This document shows, one piece after another, positions 1 to 5,475 of a DNA stretch of 5,475 bases. The notes beneath the pieces are model-generated. The model ran no database searches and was not told the origin of the DNA. It saw only the letters and a program-made list of their open reading frames with translations. Origin of the DNA: Methanosaeta sp. UBA80 (lineage in GTDB: Archaea > Halobacteriota > Methanosarcinia > Methanotrichales > Methanotrichaceae). Both the position numbers and the translations under genes were made by a program. The stretch covers positions 18,869-24,343 of the forward strand of contig DAWB01000212.1 in assembly GCA_002505805.1 (NCBI GenBank). Reading direction: 5' to 3'. The first letter of the stretch is position 1, and the number at the start of each line of letters is the position of its first letter.

Positions 1-54
1 ACGGGGGGGTCAAGTCCTAATAGCCCATTTCGCTGCCGGCTGCTGGGCGCACAC

Positions 55-75
55 TTAATAATAGATCCTTTTATC
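55..75 (+). promoter_or_regulatory. Possible TATA box region for the ATPase-GT3-GT4 operon
   Basis: Two A/T-rich boxes lie upstream of the first gene: TTAATAATA at 55-63 and TTTTATC at 69-75. Either could serve as an archaeal TATA box, and transcription would then start about 25 bases downstream, near 85-100. That would leave a leader of roughly 70-85 bases before the preferred TTG start at 169. Neither matches a strong methanogen box A, and no clear BRE element is seen, so this is a positional inference. A 5-bp inverted repeat (GCCCA at 23-27, TGGGC at 44-48) just upstream could be the end of a preceding transcript, but it is weak. Confidence 0.25.
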
Positions 76-168
76 TCTCACCAAAAGACCTAATTACCTT
101 TGCCTCGAATTAAGTATCACCCATGCTCTGTAAACTGCAGCGCAAAACCAGAGAGGGAGAGGTTGATT

Positions 169-897
169 TTGGCAGCAGCAAGCAGCAAATTTCCCAGGTT
201 TAAATCGGGCATTCCCGGTTACGATGAATTGATCGGCGGTGGCTTTCATAAAGGAACTGTGAACACAATCACCGGTTCCTCAGGCACAGGCAAGACGGTC
301 TTTGCCAGCCAGTTCATCCAGTATGGAATCAAGAATGGCGAGAGGGGGATGATCATCACCCCATCCGAGAGCTCAGAATACCTCAAGAGAGAGATGATGG
401 CCTCCTTCGGCTGGGACTTCTCGGCCATGGAGGACAGCAGGATGCTCTCGATAGTCGATGTCACCGATCCGGTGCTCCGGCTGCAAAAAAGCATCGATGT
501 GGATCCGGTGGATTTTCTGATCAACTTTAGAAAGCTGGTGGAGAGAAAGCTGGAGGAGATCAAACCCCAGCGTCTCTTCATAGACGATCTGACTGCCTTC
601 TTCATGGCTGTGGAGGCCCCCTTCAAGATACGTTCTCTCACCGATGACCTCTTCGGCATCATCAGGAGCAGCGGTGTCACCGCCTTGGTCACTATAGGCA
701 CCGCCTTTGGCACCAATCAGTTCCTGGAGTATGGGGCGGACTCGGCCACCATTCTCAGCCGGGAGCGCATAGGCAACAACCTCATCCGATCCATCTACAT
801 CATGAAGATGCGTGGCTCGAGGATCGCCAACACCATCCGGGTCCTGGATGTGTCCGATGACGGCATCTCCGTCTCCGCCCTCTCTCCCTATCCCTGA
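169..897 (+). CDS. Single-domain KaiC/RAD55-family RecA-like ATPase
   Basis: A cytosolic P-loop ATPase of the KaiC/RAD55 type (RecA superfamily), 242 residues from the chosen start, the normal size for one KaiC domain. Numbering from that start, the Walker A motif GSSGTGKT is at 36-43, the Walker B strand RLFIDD ends in D139-D140, and the KaiC hallmark KMRGS is at 213-217. The opening SGIPGYDELIGGG is also typical. The catalytic Glu-Glu pair of KaiC appears as Ser-Glu (S66-E67, by eye), so half the pair is missing. The frame stays open back to a TTG at 100, but that codon has no ribosome-binding site and the extra 23 residues do not look like the family. TTG at 169 follows GAGAGG (157-162) by 6 bases, so I prefer it; TTG at 163 is an alternative. 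It comes first in a probable operon, 23 bases before the GT3-like gene. The family assignment is firm; the biological role is unknown. Members of this family serve in signalling, clock-like regulation or recombination-related roles. Confidence 0.9.
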   Translation: MAAASSKFPRFKSGIPGYDELIGGGFHKGTVNTITGSSGTGKTVFASQFIQYGIKNGERGMIITPSESSEYLKREMMASFGWDFSAMEDSRMLSIVDVTDPVLRLQKSIDVDPVDFLINFRKLVERKLEEIKPQRLFIDDLTAFFMAVEAPFKIRSLTDDLFGIIRSSGVTALVTIGTAFGTNQFLEYGADSATILSRERIGNNLIRSIYIMKMRGSRIANTIRVLDVSDDGISVSALSPYP

Positions 898-908
898 AGG
901 GGCCGAAT

Positions 909-914
909 GAGGTG
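909..914 (+). promoter_or_regulatory. Ribosome-binding site that decides the GT3-like gene start
   Basis: GAGGTG matches the archaeal anti-Shine-Dalgarno target and lies 6 bases before ATG 921. A GTG at 912 is in the same frame but sits inside this motif and has no good site of its own, so ATG 921 is the better start. Confidence 0.65.
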
Positions 915-920
915 TACCAG

Positions 921-2705
921 ATGATTGAGAGATGGATGGTTTTAGCAGGAGAAGAAGCAGGCCCGGCCTCGAACAAGATGGGGGGCATCTGGGATGTGAT
1001 CGATGCCGAAGCCGCAACAATGGCCCGGCTGCTGGCAAAAAAGGATATCGATAGTGGTCTACATATATTGGTGGCCGGTCCCTACTACCCCACCCTGGGC
1101 TCGGACTGGAATGCGGGCAAGAACCGGATCACCGACCTTACCGGCCTGGAGAAGCTGGATGCCGGACCGGAGCTGAAGAGGGTGCTGGCATCGCTTCAGG
1201 CAGCAGGAATAGAGCCGACGACAGCGCAGAGAACTATAGACGGCGTCCCCATAGGCTATGTCCTCTTCAATACCAATTATTATCAATCCCGCACTGTGCT
1301 CTGGAAAGGCCAGGATATGACTCTATCCAATGCCATCAAGACCGAGGCTTTCGACCTGCTCGGCCTGGATTCGATGAATTATGAGAGGGCTCATTACGGC
1401 CATGAATACAATCACTATCTAGGCCTCTCTTATGCCATATCCGAATTGGTGAGGGGACTAGCTCAGGCTCCGGAGAATGTAGCGGCAAAATACACCGACC
1501 GGGCGGTCTCGGAGTTTGCCAAATCGGTACTTCCCAAGGTTAGAGTCTCATTCCACTGTCATGAGTTTGGAGTCTTTTATGCTGCAGCCAGGTTGAAGAA
1601 GCTGGGGGTTCCGGTGAGATCAGCCTGCACCTTGCATGCCACTGTTCCCGGTCGTACTGCCGGCTATAAGTCTCTGGCAAAGGTGGCCCGGGGCGAGGAG
1701 AAGATGGAGCCAGGAACTCCTCTCGGTTTTGCCGCTCTGGAGAGGCTGGCCCGATATGCCGATACAGTCACCTTCGTGGGAGACTCCACCATGAAGGAGG
1801 CCATGCTCTTCTACCGCATGAAGGGCATTGTCATCAGAAATGGAATTGAGGTGGAGGCCCGGGAGATAGACTGGGAGAAAAAGGATCGATGCCGGGATAG
1901 GATCCAGCAGTTTTTATCCGACAGCCTCTATCAGTATTGCGACGGCAAGTGTGTGAAGAAGGAGAACATAATTCCCGTATTCACCATCTCCCGCATTGAG
2001 GTTGAGAATAAGGGATATCATCAACTCCTGGATGCCCTCATGCTTCAGGATCATCTGCTCAAGCACCGCCTGACCGGCCAGCGAAGGGGCGAGGAGGTCA
2101 GAGTGGTATGCTTCCTCATCGCCGCCCATGGTCCTAAAAATAAAGACAAGCTTCCGGAGGGATTTCCCATCAATCTCACTCCCGAGATACTGGTAGGCGA
2201 GGAGATCCGCCTGGAGAATATGATCGAGGAGCGGGATCTGGATGAGAAGGAGCTCATATCCGGGAGAAGGATGGTTGCGGCCATGCTCTATCCTCAATGG
2301 GTGGGACCGGACGATGGGGGTCTGGGCATGTCTGCGGATGAGATCATGGCCGGCTGCGTGGCAGGAATATTTCCCTCTCAATATGAGCCATTCCTTCTCA
2401 CCGCTCTCGAGGCTGGCCGGGAGGGCACACCCAGCATCGTCAGCCGGGCAGCGGGATACAGCGATGCCCTGAAGAAGATCAAGCATCGCGTGCCCGGACT
2501 GGGGGGAGTGGTGGTTGTGGACAACATCGATGCCCAGCCCCAGGAGACGGTGCTGGATTATGCTCTGGCCCTGGATTACTTCACCTGGACTTATCTGGAC
2601 GATGAGGTCAAATACCGGCTGCTCTGCGAGGAGTCCTTCTCCCTGGCCAAGCAGTTCAGCTGGAAGGAGCCGGTTTTAGAGTATTACAGAAGTCTGGTGG
2701 CTTAG
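921..2705 (+). CDS. Glycogen synthase-like glycosyltransferase, GT3-type
   Basis: A 594-residue GT-B fold protein resembling eukaryotic-type glycogen synthase (CAZy GT3), which extends alpha-1,4-glucan chains from a nucleotide-glucose donor in the cytosol. Visible matches, in order from ATG 921: the N-terminal donor loop NKMGGIWDVI (18-27), the acceptor-side motif HCHEF (212-216), LHAT with GR (238-245), a linker segment ending in RNGIE, the donor-phosphate pair R358 and K364 in SRIEVENKG, and the E-x7-E motif with E489 and E497 in YEPFLLTALE. The GCVAGIFPSQYEP stretch is very close to the GT3 equivalent. It is shorter than yeast or human enzymes (about 700-740 residues). The C-terminal arginine-rich helix that senses glucose-6-phosphate is not conserved, and the phosphorylated tails are absent. 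It ends in an FSW motif, as GT-B enzymes often do. It probably shares a transcript with the ATPase before it and the GT4 gene 20 bases after it. GT-B glucan synthase-like is secure; donor (UDP- or ADP-glucose) and product are not readable. Confidence 0.85.
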   Translation: MIERWMVLAGEEAGPASNKMGGIWDVIDAEAATMARLLAKKDIDSGLHILVAGPYYPTLGSDWNAGKNRITDLTGLEKLDAGPELKRVLASLQAAGIEPTTAQRTIDGVPIGYVLFNTNYYQSRTVLWKGQDMTLSNAIKTEAFDLLGLDSMNYERAHYGHEYNHYLGLSYAISELVRGLAQAPENVAAKYTDRAVSEFAKSVLPKVRVSFHCHEFGVFYAAARLKKLGVPVRSACTLHATVPGRTAGYKSLAKVARGEEKMEPGTPLGFAALERLARYADTVTFVGDSTMKEAMLFYRMKGIVIRNGIEVEAREIDWEKKDRCRDRIQQFLSDSLYQYCDGKCVKKENIIPVFTISRIEVENKGYHQLLDALMLQDHLLKHRLTGQRRGEEVRVVCFLIAAHGPKNKDKLPEGFPINLTPEILVGEEIRLENMIEERDLDEKELISGRRMVAAMLYPQWVGPDDGGLGMSADEIMAGCVAGIFPSQYEPFLLTALEAGREGTPSIVSRAAGYSDALKKIKHRVPGLGGVVVVDNIDAQPQETVLDYALALDYFTWTYLDDEVKYRLLCEESFSLAKQFSWKEPVLEYYRSLVA

Positions 2706-2711
2706 CTGGAT

Positions 2712-2719
2712 AAGGGGAT
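2712..2719 (+). promoter_or_regulatory. Ribosome-binding site of the first GT4 gene
   Basis: The purine run AAGGGGAT sits 6 bases before ATG 2726, inside the 20-base gap after the GT3-like gene's TAG. It is an imperfect Shine-Dalgarno match but correctly spaced, and it supports independent translation initiation within one operon transcript. Confidence 0.4.
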
Positions 2720-2725
2720 ATTGCT

Positions 2726-3940
2726 ATGAAAATTGCTTTTTTGAGCCTGGAATTTCCGCCTCGAATCTATGGTGGGCTGGGGGTATATGTGGATGAGATA
2801 TCCAGACAGATGTCTGCTTTAAGCCAGAGCATCTCTGTATTTACCCCGGGGGACGGACAGCTTCCCCGGCAGGAAAAGATGGGTGGAGTAGAGGTCTTCC
2901 GCACCAGTCCCGTGGCCATCCGGGATGGACTGGACATCTTTCTCTCAACAGAGACCCTGGCCTGGGGAGAAGGTCGACGCTTTTTGGAGGATCTTTTAAG
3001 CATAAACCTGCAATCTGCCGCAGGAGTCATAGAAAACGGACCATTCGATATCTGTGTGGCTCATGATTGGCTGGGCCTCTGGGGGGGCATGGCGGTTAAG
3101 AGAGAAGGTCTGCCGCTGATCTTCCATGTGCACGGCCTGGAGACAGGCCGCTCGGACCACCCTAATCCGCAGATTGTCTGTTTGGAGAGGCAAGGCGCTC
3201 TGGCAGCAGACAGCATAATAACCGTCTCAGAGGCCATGAAGAGACAGATAAAAGAGATGGGAATATCAGGAGATAAGATCTCCGTATGCTATCATGGTGT
3301 CGACTCCCAGTTTTTCGATCCTCAAAGGGCAGATGCGCTGTCTCTGAAATCATTGAGGCGGAGATACGGCTTTGCTGATGATGACATCATAATTCTCTTC
3401 CTGGGAAGGCTGGAGCCGATAAAAGGGGTGAGACAGCTTATAGAAGCATTTCCCTCCGTCCTCTCCCGCCACCCCAAAGCCAGGCTTCTTCTGGTGGGAA
3501 GAGGCAGCCTGGAGGACTGGGTCAAGCAGGAGCTAGAGCGCCTGGGCAATGGCTGTGCCAGACTGGTCACTGATTTTCTCAGCCCCATGGATAAGATGCA
3601 TCACTATGCTCTGGCGGACATATGTGTCTTTCCCAGCATCTATGAGCCCTTCGGCATAGTGGCCCTGGAGGCTGCGGCCATGGGAAAGGCGGCCGTGGTG
3701 GGTGCCGCCGGCACATCCGGCCTGGCGGAGATAGTTCAAAATCCGGCCACCTCAAAGCCTACCGGTGTGCATGTCGATGCCCGCCGTGCTGAGGATATCG
3801 CTTGGGGCATAAATCTGGCCCTGGAGGACGCAAAACGGCTGATCTCCTGGGGAGAGAATGCCAGAAATCTGGCGCTGTCAGAATTCACCTGGCAGAGGGC
3901 AGCAGAAAAGACCCTGGCCATCTACAAAGATGTAGCATGA
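2726..3940 (+). CDS. GT4-family glycosyltransferase (glycogen/starch synthase-like)
   Basis: A 404-residue GT-B glycosyltransferase of family GT4, a retaining enzyme that transfers sugar from a nucleotide-sugar donor. The N-terminal Rossmann domain opens with MKIAFLSLEFPP and the glycine loop YGGLGVY (15-21). HDW at 113-115 and HVHG at 134-137 resemble the acceptor-side motifs of glycogen and starch synthases. In the C-terminal domain GRLEPIKG carries the donor-phosphate pair R228 and K233, and YEPFGIVALE carries the E-x7-E pair E307 and E315. The C-terminus has the FTW motif of the helix that packs back onto the N-domain. No signal peptide or membrane segment is seen, so it is probably cytosolic or peripheral. 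ATG 2726 is the natural start. It is the third gene of the probable operon with the KaiC-like ATPase and GT3-like synthase, which suggests alpha-glucan metabolism. GT4 is functionally broad, however, so a different donor or acceptor (glycolipid, glycoprotein, compatible solute) remains possible. Confidence 0.88.
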   Translation: MKIAFLSLEFPPRIYGGLGVYVDEISRQMSALSQSISVFTPGDGQLPRQEKMGGVEVFRTSPVAIRDGLDIFLSTETLAWGEGRRFLEDLLSINLQSAAGVIENGPFDICVAHDWLGLWGGMAVKREGLPLIFHVHGLETGRSDHPNPQIVCLERQGALAADSIITVSEAMKRQIKEMGISGDKISVCYHGVDSQFFDPQRADALSLKSLRRRYGFADDDIIILFLGRLEPIKGVRQLIEAFPSVLSRHPKARLLLVGRGSLEDWVKQELERLGNGCARLVTDFLSPMDKMHHYALADICVFPSIYEPFGIVALEAAAMGKAAVVGAAGTSGLAEIVQNPATSKPTGVHVDARRAEDIAWGINLALEDAKRLISWGENARNLALSEFTWQRAAEKTLAIYKDVA

Positions 3941-4019
3941 TGGCTGCGATCAGGGCTTGAATCAGTGGATCAGGAGAAAAAACTGAAGAATTAAGCTGGC
4001 TGATGAGACTGGCGGGCAA

Positions 4020-4068
4020 GGCTGGATCTAATTGCCGAAAAGTTCATCAATTATCCAGCTCTTTTTCT
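4020..4068 (+). terminator. Probable intrinsic-type terminator after the operon
   Basis: GCTGGAT (4021-4027) pairs with ATCCAGC (4053-4059), and a G-T wobble between 4020 and 4060 extends the stem. After a 2-base bulge, AATT (4030-4033) pairs with AATT (4049-4052), closing a 15-base loop. The stem runs directly into a T-rich tract, CTTTTTCT at 4061-4068. Stem plus T-tract fits a transcription stop 80 bases past the first GT4 gene; in archaea the T-tract alone can cause termination. Read by eye, with no folding energy computed. Confidence 0.5.
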
Positions 4069-4075
4069 AGCTGGA
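4054..4075 (+). repeat. Perfect 7-bp inverted repeat overlapping the terminator
   Basis: TCCAGCT (4054-4060) and AGCTGGA (4069-4075) form a perfect 7-bp stem with an 8-base T-rich loop. The left arm is the same segment that closes the preceding terminator stem, so the two hairpins cannot form together. It could also be a dyad operator for a DNA-binding protein. Confidence 0.5.
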
Positions 4076-4166
4076 ATCAGATCAATTCATTCAGGAAATA
4101 GCTTATGGGGCTGGAGATGAGCATATGGATCAGATGAATTAAAGGCCCGTTAACTGCCCCGTGGGG

Positions 4167-4174
4167 ATAAAAAA
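4167..4174 (+). promoter_or_regulatory. Possible TATA box for the second GT4 gene
   Basis: ATAAAAAA, preceded by a purine-rich GTGGGG that could act as a BRE, lies 47 bases before ATG 4222. Transcription would start near 4195-4200, giving a leader of about 25 bases. The location downstream of the probable terminator is sensible, but the box is not a strong consensus match. Confidence 0.3.
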
Positions 4175-4221
4175 TCATAAGCAAGAAGTGGCCTGCAAGG
4201 CGATAATGCTCTGGAGAAAAG

Positions 4222-5394
4222 ATGCGAATTGGAATGCTCTCCTGGGAGAGCTTATACTCGACTAAGGTAGGAGGGGTGGCGCCCCATGTATCGGAGATAT
4301 CGGAAGCTCTGGCCAGGAGAGGCCATGAGGTTCATATCTTCACCCGCCGGGGGGATTTTGAGTCCTACGACAAAATCAACGGGGTACACTATCAGAGGGT
4401 GGACTCAGACAGCTCAGGCGATATCCTTTATCAGATGGACCAGATGGCAGAGGCCCTTTACCATCGTTTTGGCGCAGTACAGCAGCTGTTTGGGAAATTC
4501 GATATCGTACATGGCCACGACTGGCACCCCGTGCTGGCTTTAACTCGGATCAAGCGCGACTATGGCCTGCCCTTCCTGCTGACCATGCACAGCACTGAAT
4601 GGGGAAGGAATGGCAATCACTTCGGCTATGGCATCTCCCAGGAGATCTCCCATCGAGAATGGTTGGGCTGCTATGAGGCCGGCCTGCTGATTGTCACCAC
4701 CCGTCTGATGCAGGAGGAATTGATGAGGATATTCAGCCTGCCCAAGGAGAAGATCCGCATCATTCCCAATGGCATCATCATGGGAAAGATGAGAAGAGGC
4801 CTGGATGCGGGAAGGGTCAAAGAGAAGTATGGCATTCATCCCATGGCACCACTGGTCCTGTTCTGCGGCCGGATGAGCATTCAGAAGGGGCCGGACATTC
4901 TGGTAGAAGCAGTTCCCCGCATCCTTAATAACAGACACGATGTCCGATTCGTCTTCATCGGCGAGGGGGGCATGAGGTGGGAATGCGAGCGCAGGGCCAG
5001 CGAGCTGGGTGTGGGCGATGCCTGTCGCTTTCTGGGCTATGTATCCGGCGCGGAGAAAGAGGAACTGGTCAATGCCTGCGATCTGATGTGCGTCCCCAGC
5101 CGAAATGAGCCCTTCGGTGTGGTGGTTTTGGAGGCCTGGGATGCCTGCAAGCCGGTGGTGGCAACGGAAGCGGTGAGCATAATCAACAACTTCGAAGACG
5201 GCCTGGTAGCCTATGTCCAGCCAGAGTCCATTGCCTGGTGCATAAACCGCCTTTTGGCCAATCCCGAGGAGATGGTCAAGCTGGCCAGAGCCGGCTGCAA
5301 CAGGATAGAGACCGAGTTCAGCTGGGATCATATAGCGGAAAAGACGGAACAGGTCTACATCGAGGCCAGAGAAAAAGGCCATCCGAACCCTTAA
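4222..5394 (+). CDS. GT4-family glycosyltransferase, second copy (glycogen synthase-like)
   Basis: A 390-residue GT-B retaining glycosyltransferase of family GT4. The N-domain begins MRIGMLSWES with the glycine loop KVGGVAPHV (15-23). HGHDWHP at 97-103 and MHSTEWGR at 122-129 are acceptor-side motifs of the kind found in bacterial and archaeal glycogen synthase-like GT4 proteins. The C-domain has IPNG, then CGRMSIQKG with donor-phosphate residues R217 and K222, and NEPFGVVVLE with the E-x7-E pair E296 and E304. It ends with FSW and an AEKT-containing helix also seen in the upstream GT4 protein, but the two differ widely elsewhere, so they are not a recent duplication. ATG 4222 follows GGAG (4213-4216) by 5 bases. 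No signal peptide or membrane segment is visible. The 281-base gap suggests its own promoter. Its motifs and context point to alpha-glucan synthesis, but donor and acceptor are unproven. Confidence 0.88.
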   Translation: MRIGMLSWESLYSTKVGGVAPHVSEISEALARRGHEVHIFTRRGDFESYDKINGVHYQRVDSDSSGDILYQMDQMAEALYHRFGAVQQLFGKFDIVHGHDWHPVLALTRIKRDYGLPFLLTMHSTEWGRNGNHFGYGISQEISHREWLGCYEAGLLIVTTRLMQEELMRIFSLPKEKIRIIPNGIIMGKMRRGLDAGRVKEKYGIHPMAPLVLFCGRMSIQKGPDILVEAVPRILNNRHDVRFVFIGEGGMRWECERRASELGVGDACRFLGYVSGAEKEELVNACDLMCVPSRNEPFGVVVLEAWDACKPVVATEAVSIINNFEDGLVAYVQPESIAWCINRLLANPEEMVKLARAGCNRIETEFSWDHIAEKTEQVYIEAREKGHPNP

Positions 5395-5405
5395 CCGAAA
5401 GGTTC
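5385..5405 (+). terminator. Weak hairpin at the stop codon of the second GT4 gene
   Basis: GAACC (5385-5389) pairs with GGTTC (5401-5405); after one mismatch, TT (5391-5392) pairs with AA (5398-5399), leaving a 5-base loop. The stop codon TAA lies inside it. Only two T residues follow, so as a terminator it is poor. It may instead be a structure between the gene and the downstream tRNA. Confidence 0.25.
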
Positions 5406-5434
5406 TTGAATGGTGAGCGCAAGGGGCTCATGTC

Positions 5435-5475
5435 GCCTCGATAGCTTAGCTCGGTATAGCGCGTCCTTGGTAAGG
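5435..5475 (+). tRNA. tRNA-Thr (anticodon GGU), 5' part only
   Basis: The sequence reads as the first half of a tRNA: acceptor strand GCCTCGA (positions 1-7), T8-A9, a D-arm with stem GCT pairing with AGC around a loop containing the invariant GG, G26, anticodon stem CGTCC, and loop TTGGTAA. The anticodon at 5469-5471 is GGT, which decodes threonine ACC and ACT codons. The last two bases, GG, start the 3' anticodon strand and pair with the CC before the loop. The variable loop, T-arm and 3' acceptor lie beyond the window, so intactness, any intron and an encoded CCA cannot be judged. It begins 40 bases after the second GT4 gene on the same strand. No clear TATA box is seen at the expected distance, so it may be read from an upstream transcript. 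Confidence 0.88.

Larger units (their letters stand above)
3941..4221 (+). other. Intergenic spacer without a convincing gene
   Basis: These 281 bases separate the first GT4 gene from the second and are visibly more A/T-rich than the flanking genes. The longest forward ATG frame I found (4003-4101, 32 codons) has no ribosome-binding site and no recognisable product. The spacer holds a probable terminator, an overlapping alternative hairpin, a one-mismatch 12-base direct repeat (4076-4087 and 4129-4140, ATCAGATSAATT), several AGCTGG or GCTGG copies, and a TATA-like box near 4167. It most likely marks a boundary between two transcription units. Confidence 0.6.

Noticed and set aside
1..93. End of an upstream gene at the left edge
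   Set aside because: Forward frames stop at 20, 58 and 93, but none gives a recognisable protein tail, so no partial gene is claimed.
373..1038. Antisense open frame of 221 residues across the ATPase and GT3-like genes
   Set aside because: It spans two well-supported genes on the other strand and has a low-complexity Pro/Leu/Arg-rich start with no family resemblance.
2703..2729. Possible TAG read-through (pyrrolysine) of the GT3-like gene
   Set aside because: Read-through would add only seven residues before TGA at 2727-2729. The protein already ends at the expected family C-terminus, and a ribosome-binding site for the next gene occupies the segment.
3937..3960. Seven-codon frame with an ATGA overlap on the stop codon of the first GT4 gene
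   Set aside because: It is too short to support as a gene and the overlap is expected by chance.
4003..4101. 32-codon open frame in the spacer
   Set aside because: It has no ribosome-binding site, overlaps the terminator-like stem-loops, and its composition is not protein-like.
4157..4166. CCCC-GT-GGGG inverted repeat before the candidate TATA box
   Set aside because: The loop would be 2 bases, or the stem only 3 bp with a 4-base loop; this is not a credible RNA hairpin.
4540..5382. Long antisense open frame (280 residues) opposite the second GT4 gene
   Set aside because: It lies wholly within a gene with intact catalytic motifs and its translation shows no recognisable domain; it is a shadow caused by codon composition.

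Overview
The window looks like an archaeal chromosome segment, most likely from a methanogenic euryarchaeon; a Methanothrix (Methanosaeta)-like lineage is my best guess, by inference only. The reasons are a single-domain KaiC/RAD55-type ATPase, purine-rich Shine-Dalgarno sites such as GAGGTG, a TTG start, frequent ATA, AGG and AGA codons in moderately GC-rich DNA, and a tRNA D-arm of a common archaeal form. No mobile element, CRISPR array or rRNA is visible.

Layout: positions 1-168 are a leader with weak TATA-like boxes. A tight same-strand cluster follows at 169-3940: a KaiC/RAD55-type ATPase, a 594-residue glycogen synthase-like protein resembling the eukaryotic-type GT3 family, and a GT4 glycosyltransferase. 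The gaps inside it are 23 and 20 bases, each holding a ribosome-binding site, so the three genes are probably one operon. A 281-base spacer (3941-4221) has no convincing gene. It holds a stem-loop followed by a T-run (probable terminator), a second hairpin that would compete with the first, and a weak promoter-like A/T box. A second GT4 glycosyltransferase (4222-5394) probably has its own transcript. The first 41 bases of a tRNA-Thr(GGU) begin at 5435 and run off the right edge.

How the genes may work together: three GT-B retaining-type glycosyltransferases side by side suggest an alpha-glucan (glycogen-like) or related polysaccharide pathway. All three keep the E-x7-E motif and the Arg/Lys pair that binds the donor phosphates. 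The GT3-like enzyme is the best candidate for chain elongation. The GT4 proteins could be ADP- or UDP-glucose-dependent synthases, primer-forming enzymes, or act on other sugars; the sequence does not decide this. The most interesting feature is the KaiC-like ATPase encoded first in the same operon, which raises the possibility that it regulates polysaccharide storage. The GT3-like enzyme also lacks the arginine cluster that makes eukaryotic glycogen synthases respond to glucose-6-phosphate, so any control must work differently.
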